Positions 36,963 through 44,796 of a stretch of DNA of 64,000 nt are shown piece by piece. Origin of the DNA: Algibacter pacificus. GTDB lineage: Bacteria; Bacteroidota; Bacteroidia; Flavobacteriales; Flavobacteriaceae. Below the pieces are notes generated by a model, which searched no databases, was not told where the DNA came from, and saw nothing but the letters and a program-made list of their open reading frames with translations. The stretch covers positions 219,195 through 283,194 of the forward strand of contig NZ_VOGY01000007.1 in the NCBI RefSeq assembly GCF_008033385.1, read 5' to 3'. The translations under genes and the position numbers were made by a program. Within the stretch, counting starts at the first letter, position 1; every line of letters begins with the position of its first letter.

Positions 36963-37592
36963 TTATACTTCTCTAATAATATTTATTAATGTTACAATGG
37001 CAATAATACCAGTAATACTTCCAATAATACGGTTCATGTTTTTTTGAGATGTGAATGTTTTACTTTTTATTCTATCGAAAAAGAAAATATACATATATAA
37101 GGTAACAAATGTTCCCATGGCAGCTCCAGCAACATAAGAAATAATACTAATTTGAGTAAAATCTAACCATCCAAAGGACGCCAAAGTAATCGTCATATAA
37201 GCTTGGTACGGTATAGGAAACACATTAATCCCCGAGAGAAATAACCCCTGAAAAAACCGACTCCCTTTGCTTCTTATTTTTGGTTCCACTTGCTCCTTAG
37301 GTTCCGATTTTGCAATAAACAAAAAATAAATAGCCACCAATACAAAAACAACAAAAGCTACACGCTGTAAAACATCTATAACATCATGATTTTTACTTAA
37401 ATAACGTGCAAAAACTGCTGCAAGCGTCGTTTGAACAATAACAACAACACAGGCTCCAATAGAAAATATAATACCACGAGCATGTCCTTCCTTTAGACTA
37501 ATTTTTGCTGCTGTCATGTTCAATAATCCCGGTGGAATAACGCCAATAAGTGCAAAAACCAACCCTAAAAAGAAAATAAATGTAATGTTCAA
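36963..37592 (-). CDS. LysE/RhtB-family transporter
   Basis: This 209-residue membrane protein has about six helices. The LysE-type start GLVFALIGVIPPGLLNMTAAKISLKEG carries the conserved Pro-Pro-Gly region, and a central loop (SKEPKEQVEPKIRSKGSRFF) separates the two halves. The family exports amino acids or similar small molecules; the substrate cannot be told. It is 2 bp from both trmB and atl, so the three form a tight operon. Confidence 0.88.
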   Translation of the reverse strand: MNITFIFFLGLVFALIGVIPPGLLNMTAAKISLKEGHARGIIFSIGACVVVIVQTTLAAVFARYLSKNHDVIDVLQRVAFVVFVLVAIYFLFIAKSEPKEQVEPKIRSKGSRFFQGLFLSGINVFPIPYQAYMTITLASFGWLDFTQISIISYVAGAAMGTFVTLYMYIFFFDRIKSKTFTSQKNMNRIIGSITGIIAIVTLINIIREV

Positions 37593-37594
37593 AA

Positions 37595-38269
37595 TTATTT
37601 TATTTTAAATTTGATATAAGTAATAGCTTTATTCTGTTCTAAATATTGAGATTCATAAAAGGTTTGAATACTTGTTACCTCTTCTGGGCTGCCTTCTTGT
37701 TTATAAACATTATGGTTAGCATACAAAACTTCGTGGCCAGCGCCATGCAACAAACCAAGCGTATAACCGTGCATAAATTCACTATCGGTTTTTAAATTCA
37801 CCACACCATCGGGTTTTAAAATTTGCTTGTAGCGCTCCAAAAAAACAGCGTTCGTCATGCGGTGTTTGGTACGTTTGTATTTTATTTGTGGATCGGGGAA
37901 AGTAATCCAAATTTCATCGACTTCATGATTTGCAAAGGCATGATCTATAAGTTCTATTTGTGTGCGTAAAAAAGCAACATTTGGTATGTTTTCTTCTATA
38001 GCTGTTTTTGCGCCTCTCCAAAAACGCGCCCCTTTAATATCGACACCAATAAAATTTTTATTTGGGTATTTTTTTGCTAATGCGACTGAATATTCTCCTT
38101 TTCCACAACCTAGCTCGAGTACTAACGGATTCTCGTTTTTAAAAACTTCGGAACGCCAATGGCCTTTTAATTTGAAAGTTGACCCGACTAATTCGTCGCG
38201 AGATGGTTGAAATACGTTGGAAAAGGTTTCGTTTTCTCTAAATCGTTTCAGTTTATTTTTACTACCCAC
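37595..38269 (-). CDS. trmB: tRNA (guanine-N7-)-methyltransferase TrmB
   Basis: This 224-residue SAM-dependent enzyme makes m7G46 in tRNA. Motif I is VLELGCGKGEYSVALAKKYP, followed by FIGVDIKGARFWRGAKTA, the catalytic/substrate motif IWITFPDPQIKYKRTKHRM and VNLKTDSEFMHGYT. Length and motifs are typical. It heads the trmB-lysE-atl operon. Confidence 0.97.
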   Translation of the reverse strand: MGSKNKLKRFRENETFSNVFQPSRDELVGSTFKLKGHWRSEVFKNENPLVLELGCGKGEYSVALAKKYPNKNFIGVDIKGARFWRGAKTAIEENIPNVAFLRTQIELIDHAFANHEVDEIWITFPDPQIKYKRTKHRMTNAVFLERYKQILKPDGVVNLKTDSEFMHGYTLGLLHGAGHEVLYANHNVYKQEGSPEEVTSIQTFYESQYLEQNKAITYIKFKIK

Positions 38270-38366
38270 TATATCTTAACTATTTGTTATTATTAATTTT
38301 GATTTGGTAAAATTACGGAAATATACTCAAGTGTTTATATGCTTATCTTTGAATTTACGGAAATGT

Positions 38367-38518
38367 GCGTTAGGGATTGATGCGGCATCCTTTTTTGTGC
38401 TCACTTAAACATAAAAAACATGCAACAATTTTTGGGTTTGCTTTTCTTTAATATATATGCTGAAAAACAGCGCACAAATAAAGATATAGCGGAAAGCCCG
38501 ACCCTTGTGGTAACGCCC
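38367..38518 (-). repeat. Dispersed intergenic repeat, full copy (about 152 bp)
   Basis: Read on the minus strand it begins GGGCGTTACCACAAGGGTCG, continues GGGCTTTCCGCTATATCTTT, and ends GGATGCCGCATCAATCCC then TAACGC. The ends form a short inverted pair (GCGTTA at 38367-38372, TAACGC at 38511-38516), with a second inner pair TTTGTGC (38394-38400) and GCACAAA (38472-38478). The AT-rich centre has a GCTG/CAGC hairpin. No protein is encoded. Related fragments lie at 55846 and 63937. This looks like a small non-autonomous, structured repeat; mobility is inferred. Confidence 0.65.
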
Positions 38519-38549
38519 AAAGTATACTTTTTATTAAGCTATTTAATTG

Positions 38550-39605
38550 ATGAAAAAACGAATTTTAATTGCACCATTAAATTGGGGTTTAGGACACGCT
38601 ACACGATGTATCCCTATTATTAACGCGTTAATTGCAAATAATTTTGAACCTGTAATTGCCAGTGATGGCGTGGCTTTAGCTTTATTGAAGAAGGAATTTC
38701 CCGATGTAAAATGTTTGGAATTACCATCGTACAATGTTACTTATGCTAAAAATGGAAAACATTTTAAATTGAAGCTTATTAAGGATTCCCCAAAACTATT
38801 GAAGGCGATTAAGGCGGAAAAAAAAGTAGTTAAACATATTATTGAAGCGGAAAAAATTGAAGGTATTATTTCGGATAACCGATTGGGGGTGCGCAGTAAA
38901 AAAGTCCCTTCGGTTTTTATTACACATCAATTAAATGTGCTTAGTGGCAGCACGACTTGGTTGAGTACTAAAATGCACCAAAAAATTATTAATAAATTCG
39001 ACGCGTGTTGGGTTCCCGATACCGCTGGTGAAATTAATTTAAGCGGAAAACTTGGCCATATTAAACGTTTTGAAATTCCAACGACTTATATTGGCCCGTT
39101 AAGCCGATTTACGAAAAAAGACACTGAAATTAAAAATGATATCATGGTTTTAATTTCGGGACCAGAACCGCAACGTAGCATGCTGGAAGAACATCTTTTA
39201 GAAGTTTTAAGGCTTTATAAAGGTAAGATTGTGTTTGTTAAAGGCGTGATGGAAAGCGAACAAACCATGCAAGTAAACGGTAACATGACGATTTACAATT
39301 TTATGACTTCTGCTTTGTTGGAACAAACGATAAACGAAAGTGAATTAATTATTTCACGATCCGGTTACACGACGGTTATGGATTTAGCGAAGCTGAATAA
39401 AAAAGCCATTTTTATACCAACACCTGGGCAGTTTGAACAGGAATATCTCGCTGAACGCTTAAGTGATATGCGCCTAGTTCCAACCTGTAGTCAGGGCGAT
39501 TTTAGTTTAAAAACACTAGAAAATATTACGGGTTTTGCGGGCTTAAAAGCTTTTAATTTTGAAGTGGATTTTAAAAAACTATTACGCTTTTTCGAGCGTG
39601 AATGA
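38550..39605 (+). CDS. Glycosyltransferase, MurG/GT28-like
   Basis: This protein of about 351 residues has two Rossmann-like halves. It begins ILIAPLNWGLGHATRCIPII, the Gly-His nucleotide-sugar transferase start, and has SELIISRSGYTTVMDLAKLN and IFIPTPGQFEQEYLAERLSD in the C-terminal half, as in MurG and related UDP-sugar transferases. ATG at 38550 is used; a TTG one codon earlier is less likely. It is not linked to a murein gene cluster, so the acceptor is unknown. Its last 24 bp overlap the end of the convergent histidine kinase gene. Confidence 0.87.
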   Translation: MKKRILIAPLNWGLGHATRCIPIINALIANNFEPVIASDGVALALLKKEFPDVKCLELPSYNVTYAKNGKHFKLKLIKDSPKLLKAIKAEKKVVKHIIEAEKIEGIISDNRLGVRSKKVPSVFITHQLNVLSGSTTWLSTKMHQKIINKFDACWVPDTAGEINLSGKLGHIKRFEIPTTYIGPLSRFTKKDTEIKNDIMVLISGPEPQRSMLEEHLLEVLRLYKGKIVFVKGVMESEQTMQVNGNMTIYNFMTSALLEQTINESELIISRSGYTTVMDLAKLNKKAIFIPTPGQFEQEYLAERLSDMRLVPTCSQGDFSLKTLENITGFAGLKAFNFEVDFKKLLRFFERE

Positions 39606-40625
39606 AAACTCACTACCCACACTAAATTCACTTTCTACATAAATTTTTTCGTTGTGAGCTTCAATAATATGCTTCACTATAGATAGGCCTAAACCGGAAC
39701 CGCCTTCTTTTCGAGAGCCGGTTTTATCGACGCGATAGAAACGCTCGAATAAACGTGGCAAATGTGTTGCAGAAATACCTTCGCCATTATCGGTTACTCG
39801 AACTATGACTTTATTCTTTATTAGATTTTCTATACTAATTTCGGTTGTTCCTTTTTCGCTTCCGTATTTAATAGAATTTACAATTAAATTAATTAATACT
39901 TGTTGGATACGTTCTTTATCGGCTTTTACAAGAATTGGTGTTTTATAATTCATATCGAAGGTAAGCGTAATTTTCTTTTTTGCCGCTTTCATTTCCAGCA
40001 TATCGAAAATATTGTTAACCAACTCTACAATATTAAAGGTTTCAATTTTTAGTCTTAAATCGCCAACTTCTAGTTTGGTAATCATATCCAAATCCTCCAC
40101 AATATAGCTTAACCGCTCAATACCTTTGTTGGCACGTTCAAGGTATTTTTCCCGAATTTCTTTGTTATTCATTGCACCATCTAGCAGCGTTAAAATATAA
40201 CCTTGTACTGTAAAAAGAGGGGTTTTTAACTCGTGTGATACGTTACCTATAAATTCTTTTCGGTATTGTTCTCTAATTTTAAGTGTTTCAATTTCTAATT
40301 TTTTTCCTCGAGCAAATTTTTCAATTTCTTGAGTAAGCGTGTGCATATCAGTTGTTATGGCACCTTTTGAAAGTTTAGCCGATTCTAAAAGTGTTAAATC
40401 GTCGTATATTTTTTTTACCCGACGGTAAATAAAACGTTCTACACGATATTGAATAATAATAAAACAAAACCAAAAAGTTATGACTGCTAATACTGGGATT
40501 TCCCAAAACTCTATATTAGAAAAATGATATAAAAAAACGCCCAAAATGAGCGTTATATATATAGTAATATAAAGCGAAGTCATTATCGCAAATCGATAGT
40601 TTTTTTTCAATCTCTTATCTTGCAT
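39582..40625 (-). CDS. Sensor histidine kinase, PhoR-like, with minimal sensor region
   Basis: This 347-residue membrane kinase has two helices at about 13-33 and 43-60 with only about ten residues between them, so there is no periplasmic sensor domain. The HisKA dimerisation segment has FIGNVSHELKTPLFTVQGYI (phospho-acceptor H131). The HATPase_c domain has QQVLINLIVNSIKYGSE (N box), RVTDNGEGIS and GGSGLGLSIVKHIIEAH. It probably senses membrane or intracellular cues and phosphorylates the regulator encoded 7 bp upstream. The 3' end overlaps the convergent glycosyltransferase gene. Confidence 0.95.
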   Translation of the reverse strand: MQDKRLKKNYRFAIMTSLYITIYITLILGVFLYHFSNIEFWEIPVLAVITFWFCFIIIQYRVERFIYRRVKKIYDDLTLLESAKLSKGAITTDMHTLTQEIEKFARGKKLEIETLKIREQYRKEFIGNVSHELKTPLFTVQGYILTLLDGAMNNKEIREKYLERANKGIERLSYIVEDLDMITKLEVGDLRLKIETFNIVELVNNIFDMLEMKAAKKKITLTFDMNYKTPILVKADKERIQQVLINLIVNSIKYGSEKGTTEISIENLIKNKVIVRVTDNGEGISATHLPRLFERFYRVDKTGSRKEGGSGLGLSIVKHIIEAHNEKIYVESEFSVGSEFSFTLEKA

Positions 40626-40632
40626 ACGCTTT

Positions 40633-41313
40633 TTAATCTACAAACTTATACCCGACACCTTTAACAGTTTTAAAGCTTTTATCGCCAAGTTTTTCACGTA
40701 ATTTTCTAATATGAACATCTATAGTACGTCCGCCAACAACGACTTCATTTCCCCAAACGGTATCTAAAATTTCGTCGCGTTTAAACACTTTTCCTGGTTT
40801 TGATGCTAGTAAAGATAATAGTTCAAATTCTTTACGAGGTAAAATAATTTCTTTGCCTTTAGAGGTTACTTTATATTCATCTCGGTTAATAACCAAGGTT
40901 CCTATTTTTAAAGTATCGGCAATGTCTTCTTCTTTAAAACGACGTAAAAGCGCCTTTACCTTACTTACCAAAACTTTTGGTTTAATTGGTTTTGTAATGT
41001 AGTCGTCGGCTCCAGCATCAAATCCAGCAACTTGAGAATAATCTTCACCACGAGCTGTTAAAAAAGTGATAATACTATTTGATAATTCTGGTTGTTTTCT
41101 AATAAGTTCGCAAGCTTCAATACCATCCATTTCTGGCATCATAAGATCTAGAATTATTAATTGAGGTAATTCTTTTTTTGCAACCTTAACGCCTTCAGCA
41201 CCATTTTCAGCCGTAAATACCTGATACCCTTCACTTGATAAATTGTAGCCTACAATTTCTAAAATGTCCGGCTCATCGTCAACCAATAAAATTTTAATGT
41301 CTTTTTTTTTCAT
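40633..41313 (-). CDS. OmpR/PhoB-family response regulator
   Basis: This 226-residue regulator has a receiver domain (about 6-120) with acidic pocket DDEPD, phospho-acceptor D56 in LIILDLMMPEMDG, the conserved Thr in FLTARGEDYS and Lys in YITKPIKP. The winged-helix output domain (about 132-225) has LPRKEFELLSLLASKPGKVF and VVVGGRTIDVHIRKLREKLG. It is paired with the kinase gene 7 bp downstream. It resembles PhoB-type regulators, but no pst/pho genes are near, so phosphate control is not established. Confidence 0.96.
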   Translation of the reverse strand: MKKKDIKILLVDDEPDILEIVGYNLSSEGYQVFTAENGAEGVKVAKKELPQLIILDLMMPEMDGIEACELIRKQPELSNSIITFLTARGEDYSQVAGFDAGADDYITKPIKPKVLVSKVKALLRRFKEEDIADTLKIGTLVINRDEYKVTSKGKEIILPRKEFELLSLLASKPGKVFKRDEILDTVWGNEVVVGGRTIDVHIRKLREKLGDKSFKTVKGVGYKFVD

Positions 41314-41456
41314 TTTTAAAGAAAATCTGTTTCTTGATGTAAAGATAAAGCTAATAACATCAATTCATTAAAATTAAAAAATTAATAACACTAAGGTAAC
41401 AATACTGAAACAAATTCTTAAACTTTTAAATCATTTATTCTAATCTTAACGGTTTT

Positions 41457-41490
41457 TTGGCATTAAAATTGCAATATTATACTAATTTTG
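41457..41490 (+). promoter_or_regulatory. Putative promoter of the T9SS CTD gene (-33 TTG, -7 TAATTTTG)
   Basis: TTG at 41457-41459 and TAATTTTG at 41483-41490 are 23 bp apart, the upper end of the 17-23 bp spacing known for flavobacterial promoters. The ATG follows 19 bp later. Confidence 0.6.
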
Positions 41491-41509
41491 TAATACCAAA
41501 TTTTTCGAT

Positions 41510-41851
41510 ATGAAAAACCATTACTTTTTTATCTTTTTTACTATTTTTTCATTTTTTGCTATTCAAGATATAACTGCTCAAAACGGTATAGGTTTTGAAT
41601 CTAAAAATGATAAAATTGAAGGCTTATCGATTTATCCAAACCCGGTAACCAACCAACAGAATGTGGTTTATATTGCTTCTAAAAAAAACTTAACTAAGCG
41701 CGTTAAAGTTTTCAATGTTTTAGGAAAACAAGTATTAGCATTACATCTTGTTGGAAAATCTTTAGATATTTCCAATTTAAAAAAAGGTGTTTATATTTTA
41801 AACATAACTGAAAATAACGTTAGTGAAACAAGAAAACTGGTTGTAAAATAA
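41510..41851 (+). CDS. Small exported protein made almost only of a type A T9SS sorting domain
   Basis: This is a 113-residue protein. A signal peptide (FFIFFTIFSFFAIQDITAQ) is followed by only about 14 residues before a complete type A C-terminal sorting domain (about 38-113). The domain shows IEGLSIYPNPVTNQQ, RVKVFNVLGKQVLAL, LDISNLKKGVYILNI and the basic end ETRKLVVK. Normally this domain is a removable tag on large T9SS cargo; here there is no cargo. It could be a free CTD-like surface protein, a competitor for the sorting machinery, or a remnant. It is monocistronic, with its own promoter and terminator, divergent from the two-component genes. Confidence 0.88.
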   Translation: MKNHYFFIFFTIFSFFAIQDITAQNGIGFESKNDKIEGLSIYPNPVTNQQNVVYIASKKNLTKRVKVFNVLGKQVLALHLVGKSLDISNLKKGVYILNITENNVSETRKLVVK

Positions 41852-41877
41852 TTTTTTTTCCAATCGACAAATATAAT

Positions 41878-41907
41878 AGCGTTACCTTTTTTGGTAGCGC
41901 TTTTTTA
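41878..41907 (+). terminator. Terminator of the T9SS CTD gene
   Basis: AGCG-T-TACC pairs with GGTA-G-CGCT across a short T-rich loop, followed by TTTTTT. It is 27 bp after the stop. Confidence 0.85.
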
Positions 41908-41992
41908 TTTTATATATTTTTGTTTTTATAAAATGAAACGGTAGAATAAAGTAAGATTCATTTTAGTATATAACCATTATTCTAATCCATTT

Positions 41993-42973
41993 ATGATCGA
42001 TAAAAATGCCATTTTTAAGATAAAAACTCCAGCCGAATTTGAAACATTGGCGCTAGAGATTTTTAAATTTCAGTTTAAAAACAACAAGGTGTATCGTTCG
42101 TTTTGCGACTTGTTATACAAACATCCTAGTGATGTAAAAACCATCACCGATATTCCATTTTTACCCATTCAGTTTTTTAAAACCAAAGCCATTTTAAGTT
42201 CTACAAATAAAGTACAAAGCACTTTTACAAGTTCGGGAACTACGGGAAGTGCAACAAGCAAACACCAAGTAACCGATTTAAGCATCTACGAACAAAGTTT
42301 TAATAAAGGCTTTGAACATTTTTATGGTCCCATTGAAGATTATGTGATTTTGGGTTTACTACCTTCTTATTTAGAACGCGAAGGCTCATCTTTAATATAT
42401 ATGGTAGATGCTATGATTTCTAAATCGAAATATGCTGAAAGCGGTTTTTACCTTAATAATATTTCTGAGTTAAAAGATACCTTGATAAAATTAGATTCCG
42501 AAGGTAAAAAAATATTACTTATTGGCGTTTCTTTTGCTTTATTGGATTTAGTTGACATGCATCAATTTCATTTAAAAAACACGATAATTATGGAAACTGG
42601 CGGCATGAAAGGACGCCGAAAAGAATTAATTCGCGAAGCACTACACCAACAACTTAAAGCAGGTTTTGGAGTGGATTTTATACATAGTGAATATGGCATG
42701 ACAGAATTATTAAGCCAAGGTTACTCGCAAGGCAACGGCATTTTTAAATGCCCGAGTTGGATGAAAATTTTAACAAGAGATACCGAAGACGCTTTAACCA
42801 TAAACACCAACAGAAAAGCAGGTGGCATTAATGTGATAGATTTAGCAAATATCAATTCTTGTTCGTTTATTGCTACTCAAGATTTAGGCCGTATAAATCC
42901 CGATGGTTCTTTTGAAGTTATTGGCCGCTTTGATGATTCGGATATTCGAGGTTGCAATTTAATGGTTCTATAA
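41993..42973 (+). CDS. LuxE-like acyl-protein synthetase / ANL-superfamily ligase
   Basis: This 326-residue protein is related to the LuxE acyl-protein synthetase, a short adenylate-forming enzyme. The AMP-binding loop is FTSSGTTGSATSKHQVT. Further motifs are METGGMKGRRKELIREALH, DFIHSEYGMTELLSQGY and RFDDSDIRGCNLMVL at the end. LuxE activates fatty acids for reduction in bioluminescence, but no lux genes are here. The homologues in Bacteroidota more likely activate an acyl or aryl group for surface or lipid chemistry. It is monocistronic. The family is secure; the substrate is unknown. Confidence 0.88.
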   Translation: MIDKNAIFKIKTPAEFETLALEIFKFQFKNNKVYRSFCDLLYKHPSDVKTITDIPFLPIQFFKTKAILSSTNKVQSTFTSSGTTGSATSKHQVTDLSIYEQSFNKGFEHFYGPIEDYVILGLLPSYLEREGSSLIYMVDAMISKSKYAESGFYLNNISELKDTLIKLDSEGKKILLIGVSFALLDLVDMHQFHLKNTIIMETGGMKGRRKELIREALHQQLKAGFGVDFIHSEYGMTELLSQGYSQGNGIFKCPSWMKILTRDTEDALTINTNRKAGGINVIDLANINSCSFIATQDLGRINPDGSFEVIGRFDDSDIRGCNLMVL

Positions 42974-43105
42974 ATCGTGTTTAAAATACAGATTCATATT
43001 TTTAATAAACAAAACATATTATTGTAAGGTTTCGAAAAAAGTTACGACAAAACTCTTGCTAAGAAAAAGCAAGATTAGAAATTAAAATTGGTTAACGTTT
43101 TTTAA

Positions 43106-43130
43106 AGCCCGATGCAACATTCGGGTTTTA
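43106..43130. terminator. Terminator between convergent LuxE-like and amidase genes
   Basis: AGCCCGA (43106-43112) pairs with TCGGGTT (43121-43127), followed by T-rich sequence, with T/A-rich flanks on both sides. Confidence 0.7.
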
Positions 43131-43149
43131 TTATTTTTGTTTAAGTTCC

Positions 43150-43929
43150 CTAAACGATTGTAAATTGATCCCGATCACTCAAAAACTTAAACTTATTTCT
43201 ATAAGCTTCCACGTGTCTTTTCTCTAATGTAATGATTTGAGTATCTTCCGCGTGGAAATTAGAAGTTGATAATTGATTTCCCAATACATCGTAAACTGCC
43301 GAATGTCCAGGATATTCACAATTTACACCATCTACACCCACTCTATTCACCCCAATACAATAACTCATGTTTTCGATAGCTCGGGCTTTTAATAAGGTAT
43401 CCCAAGCAGATATTCTGGGTTTTGGCCAATTGGCCACATAAATTAAAACATCGTAATTCTCGGTGTTTCTTGCCCAAACGGGGAAACGTAAATCGTAACA
43501 AATTAAAGGGCAAATTTTCCATCCTTTATAATCTATAATTACTTTTTCGCGCCCTTCAGCATAGGTTTCTTGTTCTCCCACTAAAGTAAACGCATGGCGT
43601 TTATTATACACCGTAATTTTCCCCGACGGTTCTACAAAAAGCAACCTATTATAATATTTATTTTCTTCGGAAATCACTAAACTACCAACAATGGCTGCAT
43701 TGATTTTTGCTGCCATAACCTGCATCCAATTTACCGTTTCACCTTGCATGGTTTCGGCAACTTTTTCGGCATGCATAGTAAAACCGCTTGTAAACATTTC
43801 AGGCAGTATAATTAAATTTATACTGCCTGAAATTTGCTCTATTTTCTTTGTAAACTGTTCACGGTTTTTAATAGGATTTTCCCAAATCAAATTGGCTTGA
43901 ATTAATGCAACCTTAAGTTCCTTTTCCAT
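43150..43929 (-). CDS. Nitrilase-superfamily amidase (omega-amidase/YafV-like)
   Basis: This 259-residue carbon-nitrogen hydrolase has the Glu-Lys-Cys triad: Glu in INLIILPEMFTSGF, Lys in ITVYNKRHAFTLVG and Cys in PLICYDLRFPVWA. The SGFTM and KRHAF/LICYDLRFP context matches the omega-amidase branch, which hydrolyses alpha-ketoglutaramate or alpha-ketosuccinamate in metabolite repair. It is cytoplasmic. It lies 15 bp after the coiled-coil gene and may be cotranscribed with it, although no functional link is evident. Confidence 0.92.
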   Translation of the reverse strand: MEKELKVALIQANLIWENPIKNREQFTKKIEQISGSINLIILPEMFTSGFTMHAEKVAETMQGETVNWMQVMAAKINAAIVGSLVISEENKYYNRLLFVEPSGKITVYNKRHAFTLVGEQETYAEGREKVIIDYKGWKICPLICYDLRFPVWARNTENYDVLIYVANWPKPRISAWDTLLKARAIENMSYCIGVNRVGVDGVNCEYPGHSAVYDVLGNQLSTSNFHAEDTQIITLEKRHVEAYRNKFKFLSDRDQFTIV

Positions 43930-43944
43930 ACCGTAACTATATTT

Positions 43945-44508
43945 TTATAATTTACTCTTTGCTTTTTCTAGCTTTTCTTTTAGCTTCTCTATTTTTTCTA
44001 ATGACTTAGCTTCATCAACCGGAGACAATTTACCTTTATTTTTCAACTTTTCATACTTAGCAATAGCATCTTTGTGCTTTTTACCTGCTTTTTCAAAATT
44101 AGATTTTGCTTTCTCTTTAGCCTTTAAAGCTTTTTCAGCCTTTTTCTGTTCTTTTTGAGCTTTTTTCAAGGCTTTCTCCTGTTCCTTTTGCGCTTTTTCT
44201 TCTTTTTTAAGGGCTTTCTCTTTGGCTTTGCGTTCGTCTTCTTTCTTCTTGAGTTCGGCTTCTTTCTTTTTATTCTCTTCTTTTACTCGTTCGGCTTCTG
44301 CTTTTACTTTTTCTAATTCAGCTTTTTTAATAGTAAAAGCCTCTTTTATTTGTAGTTGATCTTCAACCGATAACACTTTTGTTACATCGACACCATTCTT
44401 TAAAATTTTGTCTCCTTTTACTTGATAAGTCACTTCCTTAAATACAACATCCTGCGCTTGTAAAGTTAATCCAAAAACCATACATGCTGCTATCATCCAA
44501 ATTTTCAT
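43945..44508 (-). CDS. Exported Lys/Glu-rich coiled-coil protein
   Basis: This 187-residue protein has a signal peptide (IWMIAACMVFGLTLQAQDV) and a short globular start (about 20-52). From about residue 60 it is an almost uninterrupted charged helix of K, E and A with heptad character (KAEAERVKEENKKKEAELKK and similar). It resembles flavobacterial exported proteins of unknown function and no enzymatic motif is seen. It could act as a periplasmic spacer or filament-like protein. A single long alpha-helix is an alternative to a coiled coil. It precedes the amidase gene. Confidence 0.8.
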   Translation of the reverse strand: MKIWMIAACMVFGLTLQAQDVVFKEVTYQVKGDKILKNGVDVTKVLSVEDQLQIKEAFTIKKAELEKVKAEAERVKEENKKKEAELKKKEDERKAKEKALKKEEKAQKEQEKALKKAQKEQKKAEKALKAKEKAKSNFEKAGKKHKDAIAKYEKLKNKGKLSPVDEAKSLEKIEKLKEKLEKAKSKL

Positions 44509-44796
44509 AATCTAATTTTTAAATTTTATATTATATAAATTTAGACACTAACCTTGTTGTTTTGTCACTACTTTAAGATGACTTTAACTAAAAATATCAA
44601 TAATAAAACTAAGCTTTTTTTTTCGCACTAAATATTAAATGCAACCTGTATTTATTATACAAAATTTCATCTATCTCTAACAATAAATACCATATAATTT
44701 TAGTTCTCCAAATAATTTTATGTGAAGTAAAATCGCTTAATTACAGTCTCAAAAACACACTCGAATGTGATGTTGCTTTAAATAGACATACCCCCT

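Noticed and set aside
38420..38623. 67-codon open frame across the repeat and into the glycosyltransferase gene
   Set aside because: It starts inside the non-coding repeat and overlaps the true start of the glycosyltransferase in another frame; the product is low-complexity with no signature.
44509..44796. 288-bp gap before the coiled-coil protein gene
   Set aside because: I searched it for small genes, RNA-like structures and repeats and found none; only AT-rich sequence with imperfect promoter-like matches.
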